From Pseudalgibacter alginicilyticus (lineage in GTDB: Bacteria; Bacteroidota; Bacteroidia; Flavobacteriales; Flavobacteriaceae): a DNA stretch of 64,000 nucleotides. Positions 29,125 to 36,693 of the stretch are shown piece by piece. The translations under genes were made by a program, and so were the position numbers. A model generated the notes under the pieces. The model did not search any database, was not told where the DNA came from, and saw only the letters and a list, made by a program, of their open reading frames with translations. How positions within the stretch are numbered: position 1 is the stretch's first letter; each line of letters begins with the position of its first letter. The stretch spans positions 2,604,001 through 2,668,000 of the forward strand of contig NZ_CP012898.1 in the NCBI RefSeq assembly GCF_001310225.1, in the 5' to 3' direction.

Positions 29125-30705
29125 TTGAAAAACAACAACAACACATATCTTTTGTTTCTTCTTCAAGGGCTTCTAATATGTCTATTTTCTTCCTGCTCAA
29201 ATATAGAAGCAAACAAAGAAAACCACACTTTTAATGTAGCTTTTAATGTTGATCAAAGTATTGAGGAATTTGATAACGTAAAATTTGAACCTTTTGATAA
29301 TTTAAACCTTAGTTTCTTCAGAGGTAATGTATGGATAAAATTAAACATAAACAATGAAGAGAACGAGAACAAATCCTACATGTTTATTAATAATGATAGG
29401 TTTAATAGAAATTATGTTTTTTACAAACTTGACACTCTAACTCATTCGTTAAAATTAGTACATCAAATACAGGATACATCAAAAAAAGACTATCGAACTT
29501 TTAACAACCCCAACCCCAATCTTAAAATAGATTTAGCACCAAATGAAATAGCAACGTATTTAATCACAACAAACAGTGATGGAAGAACAAAAGATGCGAC
29601 TCCAAAAATAATGGATTTAGAAACATATTTTGATTTTATAAATGAAACAACAATCTTAAATATTATTTTTTATGGTATCATTTTTTGTTTAGTACTCATC
29701 AACATCTATCAATGGAGTATTTATAAACAGGAAATTTACATCTATTATATTTTTTACATAACCTCTACTTTTTTGGTGTATCTGGGGATAGAAGGTTATT
29801 TCTTCAGTCTTAATATAAAACATATTATCATTGACCACTTTGTATTTATATGTGTTAAAATGTGGGCCTTATCATTAATTGTTTACACCTCTAAATTTCT
29901 AGATATTCAAACAGTAGCTCCTAGATATTACAAGCTAATTAAACTCATTTTAATTGTAGTTTTAGGAGGTACTTTAATCTACCAATTTACTTTTTACAAT
30001 TCTTCAATTCAACACCTACATTACTTTGAAAATGTCCTTTCATCTCTTTGGCTAGTTTTAATTGTTGGAATGATACTGTTATCAGTAAAAAACAGACGAT
30101 TAGAATTAAAATATTACCTAATTCCTTTAGCTGGTTTCATATTGTTTACAATAATTGGACTCATTGATGTTCATTTTCAAATTTTACCAGGCAATGCTTT
30201 TAACTATGTTAAATTGGGAGCTATAATTGAGCTTATTGGGTTTACATATTTTATGACAGTATTAATCAAGAAAAAACTCAAAAAAGCCGAACGCTTAGAA
30301 AACGAACTTCTTGAAAACAAAAAACAACTACAAACTGCTGCTATAGAATTAGAAAAAAAAGATAAAATTTTATCAACTAAAAAACAGATTGAAAAAACAG
30401 ATTTAATAAGTATTTTTAAACTGGTAGAAAACTCATTATCTACAGAAACAGAATGGGATGAATTTAAATTAAAGTTTAATAAACTGAAACCCGAATTTCA
30501 TGAAAAACTATTAGCCTTTGAGCCTAAACTTACTAAATCTGAAATCAGGCTTTTAACTTTAATTAATATAGGTTATTCACAAAAAGAAATTGCTCAAATT
30601 CTATCTATTGCTCCTGATAGTGTAAAAAAAGCAAGAAGTCGCGTTCGAAAAAAAATAAATCTTTCTAAAAAAGTGAGTTTAAAAGATATGTTATCTCAAC
30701 TATAA
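29125..30705 (+). CDS. 7TM-DISM-type membrane sensor with C-terminal LuxR-like HTH
   Basis: This 526-residue protein starts at TTG; no in-frame ATG precedes the signal. A lipoprotein-like signal (LFSSC near residue 23) leads a beta-rich extracellular domain (about 30-165, like 7TMR-DISM ligand domains). Seven hydrophobic segments follow at about 170-385, then a coiled coil (390-430). The C-terminus, LTKSEIRLLTLINIGYSQKE onward, is a LuxR/GerE helix-turn-helix (about 470-526). It would sense an external ligand and bind DNA directly from the membrane. The BspA-like gene downstream, preceded by TTGTCCCC direct repeats, is a candidate target. No kinase domain. Confidence 0.82.
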   Translation: MKNNNNTYLLFLLQGLLICLFSSCSNIEANKENHTFNVAFNVDQSIEEFDNVKFEPFDNLNLSFFRGNVWIKLNINNEENENKSYMFINNDRFNRNYVFYKLDTLTHSLKLVHQIQDTSKKDYRTFNNPNPNLKIDLAPNEIATYLITTNSDGRTKDATPKIMDLETYFDFINETTILNIIFYGIIFCLVLINIYQWSIYKQEIYIYYIFYITSTFLVYLGIEGYFFSLNIKHIIIDHFVFICVKMWALSLIVYTSKFLDIQTVAPRYYKLIKLILIVVLGGTLIYQFTFYNSSIQHLHYFENVLSSLWLVLIVGMILLSVKNRRLELKYYLIPLAGFILFTIIGLIDVHFQILPGNAFNYVKLGAIIELIGFTYFMTVLIKKKLKKAERLENELLENKKQLQTAAIELEKKDKILSTKKQIEKTDLISIFKLVENSLSTETEWDEFKLKFNKLKPEFHEKLLAFEPKLTKSEIRLLTLINIGYSQKEIAQILSIAPDSVKKARSRVRKKINLSKKVSLKDMLSQL

Positions 30706-30732
30706 AACACAGTAAATGTGATAATTACAATC

Positions 30733-30752
30733 TTGTCCCCTGTTTTGTCCCC
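30733..30752 (+). promoter_or_regulatory. Direct repeat TTGTCCCC, candidate operator
   Basis: TTGTCCCC occurs twice, at 30733-30740 and 30745-30752, 12 bp apart. These C-runs stand out in very AT-rich DNA. They lie between the membrane LuxR-type regulator and the BspA-like gene, 33 bp before the latter's -7 box. Confidence 0.4.
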
Positions 30753-30784
30753 TTTGTAAATGATTAAAGCACAGTTTTTACTTT

Positions 30785-30792
30785 TATGTTTG
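30785..30792 (+). promoter_or_regulatory. -7 box (TATGTTTG) for the 30819 gene
   Basis: TATGTTTG is an exact TAnnTTTG match, 26 bp before the ATG at 30819. A TTTG at 30753-30756 is too far (28-bp spacer) for an ideal -33. Confidence 0.5.
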
Positions 30793-30818
30793 TTTACCTA
30801 ATATAAAACCTAACGAAC

Positions 30819-31871
30819 ATGAAAAAAACATTACTTTTATTAACAATCCTATTTACATACGCAATAGGACTTTCGCAAACAACCTTTACAGATAATAATA
30901 TTGAATACACTGTAATCCCTTCTACTACCAATGTTAAAGTTACAAATTATAATACGACCGGAGGCATTGTAAACATACCTGCCACTGTAACGAACAACGC
31001 AACTAATTATAATGTTACAGAAATAGGAGAAAATGCATTTTTGTACAAGCAAATAACAGGCGTTACTATTCCAGACGGAATTGTATCTATAGAATACCAA
31101 GCTTTTCGTGGCAATAACTTAACAAGTGTAACTATACCTGGAAGCGTTAACAGTATTGGAACTGGCTCTTTTACTGCTAATTTATTATTAACTAACGCAA
31201 CCATTGAAGAGGGGGTTGTAACCATTTCTAATAGTGCTTTTTACTATTGTGGATTAACAAGTATAACTATTCCAAATACTGTTACTTCCATAGGAAACCA
31301 AGCTTTTGATGATAATGACCTAACCAGTGTAACGTTAGGTAACAACTTAGAATCTATTGCATTTGGTGCATTTCGAAATAATAAAATAACAACTATAACG
31401 TTCCCTTCTAATGTAACGACTATTGGTTCTCTTGCTTTTCATAATAACCTTTTAACAGATGTTTATTCATTATCTACAACGCCACCAACAATAGTTACAA
31501 ACGCTACTTCTGACACTTTTGATACTAGAAGCAATATACATTTACACATACCAGCAGGCACTATGGGAGCTTATGTTACAGATTCTGGTGCATTATGGAC
31601 AGGTTTTAATCCAGTTACTGAAAATGCATTAAGTGTTTCCGACTTTGAGTTAGCTAACGATATAAAAATCATCTCAAACACAGATAGTATAAAAATATTG
31701 AATTCTAACAGCATTCACTTAAAAAACTATACTGTTTACAGTATTTCTGGAGCTAAAGTAGCTACAGGCACTGAAAATGAAATCCCAACTTACTTTTTAT
31801 CTAGCGGCATTTATGTTTTAAAACTTGAGTTTGATAGAGGTGTTATGACAAAGAAAGTCCAAATTAATTAA
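30819..31871 (+). CDS. BspA-type leucine-rich-repeat protein with T9SS type A sorting domain
   Basis: This 350-residue secreted protein has a signal peptide (to about residue 20, ending GLSQ). About six LRR_5/BspA repeats of about 23 residues follow, such as LTSVTIPGSVNSIGTGSF (residues 60-220). The C-terminal domain has YTVYSISGAKVATG and SSGIYVLKLEF, the pattern of the T9SS type A sorting signal. It is predicted to be exported by T9SS and attached at the surface, where BspA repeats often mediate adhesion. It is probably controlled by the upstream 7TM-LuxR regulator (inference). Confidence 0.88.
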   Translation: MKKTLLLLTILFTYAIGLSQTTFTDNNIEYTVIPSTTNVKVTNYNTTGGIVNIPATVTNNATNYNVTEIGENAFLYKQITGVTIPDGIVSIEYQAFRGNNLTSVTIPGSVNSIGTGSFTANLLLTNATIEEGVVTISNSAFYYCGLTSITIPNTVTSIGNQAFDDNDLTSVTLGNNLESIAFGAFRNNKITTITFPSNVTTIGSLAFHNNLLTDVYSLSTTPPTIVTNATSDTFDTRSNIHLHIPAGTMGAYVTDSGALWTGFNPVTENALSVSDFELANDIKIISNTDSIKILNSNSIHLKNYTVYSISGAKVATGTENEIPTYFLSSGIYVLKLEFDRGVMTKKVQIN

Positions 31872-31885
31872 CTGCCAAGTATCAT

Positions 31886-31960
31886 ATAAAATACCACTAA
31901 AATGCAAGTGTCTAAATTTTTTAAAAATATAAATTAGAACTGTTTTTAGTGGTATTTTAT
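31886..31960 (+). terminator. Long-loop hairpin after the BspA-like gene
   Basis: A perfect 17-bp inverted repeat (ATAAAATACCACTAAAA and its complement) encloses a 41-nt loop, starting 15 bp after the stop. It may act as a terminator, or be a remnant of a palindromic element; the long loop is unusual for a simple terminator. Confidence 0.5.
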
Positions 31961-32027
31961 ACACTAGTTATTTCGTTAGTTTTAAATATAATTATTACCA
32001 AAGCTAACTAAAACAAGACTATGTTGT

Positions 32028-32250
32028 TATAAATATGCAATAATTATAGTTTATGTTGTATTCCTATTAAGTTTTGCATGTTATGGACAAGTAAGTTTTA
32101 ATACACCAAATCATAATACAATTTTATATATAAGACTTCAAACGAAACAGCACCAAAATAATGATGGCGTTTTATATACCAAGAGTAGATAATTTTCCAA
32201 CCATTAACCTAACTGCTACTCAAAACTGTTCAATCCATTTCTATTTATAA
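32028..32250 (+). pseudogene. Decayed gene for a small secreted protein
   Basis: A stretch without a start codon reads IIIVYVVFLLSFACYGQVSF, a clear signal-peptide-like run, and continues NTPNHNTILYI. Sense then seems to pass between frames, with FYIPRVDNFPTINLTATQ in another frame ending at a TAA at 32248. No single frame is open. It reads as a frameshifted remnant of a short exported protein. The family is not recognised. Confidence 0.45.
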
Positions 32251-32295
32251 TAATACAATAGATCTATCTCATTTAACAAATATTCTAAAAAACTT

Positions 32296-32334
32296 AAAGG
32301 TCTTTAAAAGTAAATATAGCTTTTAAAGACCTTT
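32296..32334 (+). terminator. Terminator after the decayed secreted-protein gene
   Basis: A perfect 15-bp inverted repeat AAAGGTCTTTAAAAG/CTTTTAAAGACCTTT with a 9-nt loop, followed by more Ts. It closely resembles the gltX terminator and supports a real gene having once ended here. Confidence 0.7.
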
Positions 32335-32365
32335 TTTGATTCATAATGTGTCACAAAAAAAGTAC

Positions 32366-32394
32366 TTAACTTTATTAAAAATTTCAACTATATT
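32366..32394 (+). repeat. 29-bp repeated upstream element, copy B
   Basis: This matches 27 of 29 bases of the box at 29009-29037, again about 30 bp after an AAAGGTCTTTAAAAG hairpin. No intact gene follows; only the decayed DUF1080-like fragment does. Confidence 0.55.
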
Positions 32395-32480
32395 AACTCT
32401 TGTATTATGAATACCAGAGATTTAAAACTTACAAACTAAAAAAACAAATTGTTTGTATTAAAACCTTTTAAGCAGCTTCA

Positions 32481-32822
32481 GGATATGAATTTGATGCTGG
32501 ATATCCCTCTTCCCACAAAAACAATATGTGGGGATCGTTAGATGATTGGTATTCCCGGCCAAAACTTCGCATTTTAGCAGACCAAACCATAATTAATCAA
32601 ATTTACAAGCCTAAGGACTGGAACCGAATAACCCTAAGTACCCATGGGAACCGTTTGAAATATTAGATGAATGGCATTAAAATTTTGAATTATATAGATA
32701 AAGATCAAAAGGCATCCAAAAATGGATTTATCGGCTTGCAAATTCATAACAAAACAGTCATGAAGGTTGAATATAAAAACATTTGTGCTAAGCTTGCAGA
32801 AACATTAAAAGCTATTTCATAA
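32481..32822 (+). pseudogene. Remnant of a DUF1080 (3-keto-disaccharide hydrolase-type) protein
   Basis: One frame from 32481 to a TAA at 32820 gives about 113 codons interrupted by a single TAG at 32664. It reads GYEFDAGYP, later KPKDWNRITLSTHGNRLKY, stop, MNGIKILNYIDKDQKASKNG, then GLQIHNKTVMKVEYKNI. This is the C-terminal half of a DUF1080 lectin-like domain, where the family normally has HWLNG-type residues. The TAG falls where Trp (TGG) is expected, so a single G-to-A change explains it. Upstream in frame is a TAA at 32469 and no N-terminal half, so the gene is decayed. Together with the remnant at 32028 it accounts for most of the gene-free stretch 31872-32912. Confidence 0.72.
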
Positions 32823-32846
32823 TTAACATCGATTTATCATCCTCCC

Positions 32847-32876
32847 AAAAACCCACTTAGTTTTTAAGTAGGTTTT
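32847..32876 (+). terminator. Hairpin after the DUF1080 remnant
   Basis: AAAACCCACTTA pairs with TAAGTAGGTTTT around a short T-rich loop, with one mismatch, followed by a T-rich stretch. It separates the pseudogene from the rnpA promoter. Confidence 0.6.
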
Positions 32877-32885
32877 ATATTTTAC

Positions 32886-32893
32886 TACCTTTG
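32886..32893 (+). promoter_or_regulatory. -7 box (TACCTTTG) for rnpA operon
   Basis: TACCTTTG is an exact TAnnTTTG match, 19 bp before the rnpA TTG start. Confidence 0.6.
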
Positions 32894-32912
32894 GTTTTTT
32901 AAAACGAACTAC

Positions 32913-33290
32913 TTGAAATTCACATTCAATAAAAAAGAAAAACTTAAAAGTAAAAAGCTGATTGACCAACTATTTACCGAAGGCCAATCGGTTTCGGCAT
33001 ATCCTTTGCGGTTGGTTTATTTAGAAACATCATTTAACGAAACTATAATTGCTAAAACAGGCGTGTCTGTAAGTAAGCGCCATTTTAAAACGGCCGTAGA
33101 TAGAAACCGAATAAAACGCTTAATGCGAGAAGTTTATAGGTTAAATAAAGCCAAATATTTTAACAATTTAAAAACACAATATACGTTTATGATTTTATAC
33201 ATTGGCAAAGAAATACCAGTATTTTCACAAGTTGAAACAAAAATGAACACCTTATTTGATAAATTTTCAGATAAAGTCTCGAAAGATTAA
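32913..33290 (+). CDS. rnpA: ribonuclease P protein component
   Basis: This 125-residue basic protein starts at TTG (no suitable ATG). It carries the RnpA signature AVDRNRIKRLMREVYR near residues 68-83 and FTEGQSVSAYPLRLVY near 22-37. It binds the RNase P RNA and helps process tRNA 5' ends. rpmH is not adjacent. A DUF4349 lipoprotein and an S41 protease follow closely, likely as one operon. Confidence 0.95.
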   Translation: MKFTFNKKEKLKSKKLIDQLFTEGQSVSAYPLRLVYLETSFNETIIAKTGVSVSKRHFKTAVDRNRIKRLMREVYRLNKAKYFNNLKTQYTFMILYIGKEIPVFSQVETKMNTLFDKFSDKVSKD

Positions 33291-33300
33291 ATACACTTTT

Positions 33301-34110
33301 ATGAAATTATTTTTATCTTTTTTATTACTCGGTATTCCTTTAATGTGCTCTAAAGGACCATCAGAAGCATATACATCAAATGATTATGTCGTAGACTCAG
33401 AAGTGCTATATAACGAGTCTTTAAAAAATGATTTAACTACAGATACTGCACAAGATATTCAACAAAAACTTATCAAAGAATCATACTTACGTTTTGAAAC
33501 TAAAGATTTAAACAAAACCTATCTTCTAATACAGAAAGCCATCAATAAAAATAATGGTTATATTCAAGATGATAATTCAAATAAATCATACAATACCATT
33601 ACAAGACGTTTAATTGTACGAATTCCAACTAAAAATTTTCAAAATATTATAGAAGCAGTAAGCAAAGATGTCGCTTATTTTGATACCAAACGTATTACTT
33701 CAAAAGACGTTACCGAAGAATTTATAGATATTGAAGCTCGATTAAAAGCTAAAAAGACTTTAGAAGTTAGGTATTTAGAATTACTTTCTAAGGCTAAAAA
33801 TGTTAAGGATATTTTAGAAATAGAACGCGAGCTTTCTAAAATTCGTGAAGACATAGAAGCCAAACAAGGTCGTTTAAAATATCTTGAAAATAAAGTATCA
33901 TTAAGTACCATTGAAATTGAATTTTATAAGCACTCTGTAGAAAGAGCAGCAACTACCTCTTATGGATCAAAAATGTGGAAAGCCATAACTTCAGGATTTG
34001 ATGGTTTATCAGTATTTTTCTTAGGCTTACTACATATTTGGCCCTTTATAATCATACTAATTCTTCTATTTTTTCTTATTAGAAAATGGATTAAAAAAAG
34101 CAAAAAATGA
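33301..34110 (+). CDS. DUF4349 domain-containing lipoprotein
   Basis: I start at ATG 33301, since an earlier in-frame ATG at 33256 lies inside rnpA and would bury the signal peptide. The 269-residue product has a lipobox LMC near residue 17. The DUF4349 body follows, with LRFETKDLNKTYLLIQKAI, then a coiled coil around residues 135-180 (AKKTLEVRYLELLSKAKNVK). One C-terminal membrane segment near 237-260 precedes a basic tail. Function is not established. It is 10 bp after rnpA and overlaps the S41 protease gene by 4 bp (ATGA). Confidence 0.88.
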   Translation: MKLFLSFLLLGIPLMCSKGPSEAYTSNDYVVDSEVLYNESLKNDLTTDTAQDIQQKLIKESYLRFETKDLNKTYLLIQKAINKNNGYIQDDNSNKSYNTITRRLIVRIPTKNFQNIIEAVSKDVAYFDTKRITSKDVTEEFIDIEARLKAKKTLEVRYLELLSKAKNVKDILEIERELSKIREDIEAKQGRLKYLENKVSLSTIEIEFYKHSVERAATTSYGSKMWKAITSGFDGLSVFFLGLLHIWPFIIILILLFFLIRKWIKKSKK

Positions 34111-35741
34111 CATACCTACTGAAAAAGAGAATCATTATCCCTTTATTGGCATGTGCCGTATTTTTTACAACCACAGGCTTTAAAAACGATTTTTTTGAAA
34201 TTGCCAAACAACTTGAAATTTTTACCACGTTGTTTAAAGAAATTAATATGAACTATGTGGATGAAACCAATCCAGGTCATTTAATGGACACAGCCATAAA
34301 AAGCATGTTAAAAGATTTGGATCCCTATACCAATTTCATGAACGAGCAAGATGTAGAGGCTGCCAGAATTAATAATACAGGTGACTATACAGGTGTAGGT
34401 GCTAAAATAAGAACCTTAAAAGATAAATTGATAGTAATAGAGCCTTATAAAGGTTATCCTGCTGATAAAGCTGGTTTAAAAGCTGGTGATGAAATTATTA
34501 AAGTGGAAAATACACTGATAGAAAATTACAAAGACAATGCTGGCGATTTACTAAAAGGTGTTCCTGGAAGTTCAGTAAATATAACTTATATACGTCAAGG
34601 TAAACAACAAACAGCCACTATTAAACGTGCCGAAGTAGAAATTAATGCCGTGCCCTATTTTTCTATGATAGATGACAAAATAGGTTATATTGTGTTAGAT
34701 AAATTTAATGATAAAGCCTCATCACAAACTAGCTACGCATTAAGAGATTTAAAAGCACAAGGTGCAAAACAAATCATTCTGGATTTAAGAGGTAACCCAG
34801 GAGGATTACTAAACGAGGCAGTACATGTTGTTAATCTATTTGTACCAAAAGGACAATTGGTAGTAACTACAAAATCAAAAGTTAAGCAATATAATAAAAC
34901 CTATTACACACAAAACGAACCTGTGGATACAAAAATTCCATTAGTAATTTTAATTGATGGTGGCAGTGCTTCAGCAAGCGAAATTGTGTCAGGGTCCTTA
35001 CAAGATTTAGACAGAGCTGTAATAGTAGGTTCTAGAAGTTTTGGAAAAGGTTTGGTACAACGTCCAAAAGCATTAACCTACGGCACACAAATAAAAATTA
35101 CTATTTCAAGATACTATACACCCTCTGGACGTTGTATACAAGCTTTGGATTATTTACATAGAGATGAAAAAGGTGAAGCAACACGTGTAAAGCAAGAAAA
35201 CTATAACGAATATAAAACCAAAAATGGGAGAAAAGTGTTTGATGGTGGTGGAATATTTCCTGATAAAGATATGAGTATATCAAAAAAATCATCCATTACT
35301 GATGCTATAATAAACAACTATTTAATTTTTGATTTTGCTACCCAATACTACTACCAACATACTATTGAAAATATTAATAATTTTAAATTTACAGATGCAG
35401 ATTTTTCAGATTTTAAAAAGTATTTAAATTCTACCAATTTTTCTTTTGAAACTGATACCGAAAAAGTGCTTAAAAAAGTAATAGAAACAGCTAAAATGGA
35501 AGGTTTAGAAAATAATATAAATGCAGATTATAACACCCTACTTTCAAATTTAAATAAATCAAAAGCAAATGTTGTTGATGAAAATAAAGACTATTTAATA
35601 AATCTCTTAACTGAAGAAATTGTTAAGCGTTATGTTTATAGAGAAGGTTTGTATGGTTATTATAAAACCCATAATGCTGAAATTAAAACAGCAACAGCTA
35701 TTTTATCAGATGCGAATACCTACAACGAATATTTAAGGTAA
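34107..35741 (+). CDS. S41 family C-terminal processing peptidase
   Basis: This 544-residue protease has an N-terminal membrane/signal segment (residues 8-24) and a PDZ domain near 85-165 (DYTGVGAKIRTLKDKLIVIE, KAGLKAGDEII). A tail-specific protease domain follows with the catalytic Ser in DGGSASASEIVSG near 290 and the Lys in RSFGKGLVQ near 316. It probably degrades or trims periplasmic proteins. It is the last gene of the rnpA-DUF4349-S41 operon, with a start overlapping the previous stop. Confidence 0.94.
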   Translation: MTYLLKKRIIIPLLACAVFFTTTGFKNDFFEIAKQLEIFTTLFKEINMNYVDETNPGHLMDTAIKSMLKDLDPYTNFMNEQDVEAARINNTGDYTGVGAKIRTLKDKLIVIEPYKGYPADKAGLKAGDEIIKVENTLIENYKDNAGDLLKGVPGSSVNITYIRQGKQQTATIKRAEVEINAVPYFSMIDDKIGYIVLDKFNDKASSQTSYALRDLKAQGAKQIILDLRGNPGGLLNEAVHVVNLFVPKGQLVVTTKSKVKQYNKTYYTQNEPVDTKIPLVILIDGGSASASEIVSGSLQDLDRAVIVGSRSFGKGLVQRPKALTYGTQIKITISRYYTPSGRCIQALDYLHRDEKGEATRVKQENYNEYKTKNGRKVFDGGGIFPDKDMSISKKSSITDAIINNYLIFDFATQYYYQHTIENINNFKFTDADFSDFKKYLNSTNFSFETDTEKVLKKVIETAKMEGLENNINADYNTLLSNLNKSKANVVDENKDYLINLLTEEIVKRYVYREGLYGYYKTHNAEIKTATAILSDANTYNEYLR

Positions 35742-35806
35742 ACAACTTTAATTTTAGTACCATGATAAATTAAAAAGTATATTTAAACTTGTTTTAAGCC
35801 TCATAA

Positions 35807-36667
35807 ATGAATAAACTATATGTATTCATACTACTCTGTTGTAATTTTGTTTTTTCTCAAAAAGAACTAACGCACGACGTATATTTTGATACTGATAAAT
35901 ATATTGTTCCTTCTACTGAAGAAAGTCGCTTATTACTATTTATTTCAACCTTAGAAAATGTTGAAATTGAATCCATTTCTATTTTTGGTTTTTGTGATGA
36001 TATTGGTGCTGCAGATTATAATTTAATTCTGTCGCAACAACGTGCAGATGCTATAAAAAATATATTTTCAAATAATGAAATAAGTGAATCTTTAATTTCT
36101 AATGTAGATGGTAAAGGACAAATTTTACTAAAAATTATTGAAGAAAAAAACGTTTTAAAAATTAGAGGACTTAATAGGAAAGTAGAAATTATTGTAAAAC
36201 CAAAACCTCCAGAACCTATTAAGGAAAAAGAAGACACTGTAGCTGTAATTGAAAAAAAAGAAAAAACAGCTATTGATTTTTTAAAAGGCGATTTAAAAAA
36301 AGGCGACAAAATTATTTTAGAAAATATTCATTTTAGTAATGGTTATAGCTATCCAAAAGCAGAGTCTAAAAAAACTTTAGAAGCCATAGCAAACATTCTT
36401 TCAGAACGAAAAGGAGTATATTTTACTATTCAAGGACATGTTTGCTGTACACAATATACAAGAGATGCCGTAGATAAAAAAACTAAAAAAAGAAATCTTT
36501 CTGAAGCCCGAGCAAAATATATTTATGACTATTTTGAAAAAAAAGGTGTAGATAGAAGACGTATGCGATACTTAGGTATGCGGAGAATGTTTCCTTTAGG
36601 TGGCGATACAAAATTTGACCGTCGTGTAGAAATAGTTATTACCTATGTAGTAGATGATAATCAATAA
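35807..36667 (+). CDS. Protein with two tandem OmpA-like domains
   Basis: This 286-residue exported protein has a signal peptide ending VFSQ (residue 18). A first OmpA-like domain (about 20-125, VYFDTDKYIVP and LSQQRADAIKN) and a P/K/E-rich linker (about 126-150) follow. The second OmpA-like domain is at about 165-285 (IHFSNGYSYPKAESKKTLEA, LSEARAKYIYDYF, KFDRRVEIVI). OmpA domains bind the diaminopimelate of peptidoglycan. There is no beta-barrel, so it is a periplasmic tether rather than a porin. Two domains in one short chain is less usual. Confidence 0.86.
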   Translation: MNKLYVFILLCCNFVFSQKELTHDVYFDTDKYIVPSTEESRLLLFISTLENVEIESISIFGFCDDIGAADYNLILSQQRADAIKNIFSNNEISESLISNVDGKGQILLKIIEEKNVLKIRGLNRKVEIIVKPKPPEPIKEKEDTVAVIEKKEKTAIDFLKGDLKKGDKIILENIHFSNGYSYPKAESKKTLEAIANILSERKGVYFTIQGHVCCTQYTRDAVDKKTKKRNLSEARAKYIYDYFEKKGVDRRRMRYLGMRRMFPLGGDTKFDRRVEIVITYVVDDNQ

Positions 36668-36693
36668 TATATGGTTTATAAAATACCTTTATT

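Noticed and set aside
31886-31960. Long inverted repeat as an insertion-sequence end
   Set aside because: No transposase, target-site duplication or second copy was seen; a long-loop hairpin after the gene is the simpler reading.
33256-33300. ATG at 33256 as the start of the DUF4349 protein
   Set aside because: It lies inside rnpA and would place 15 residues before a clear lipoprotein signal starting at ATG 33301.
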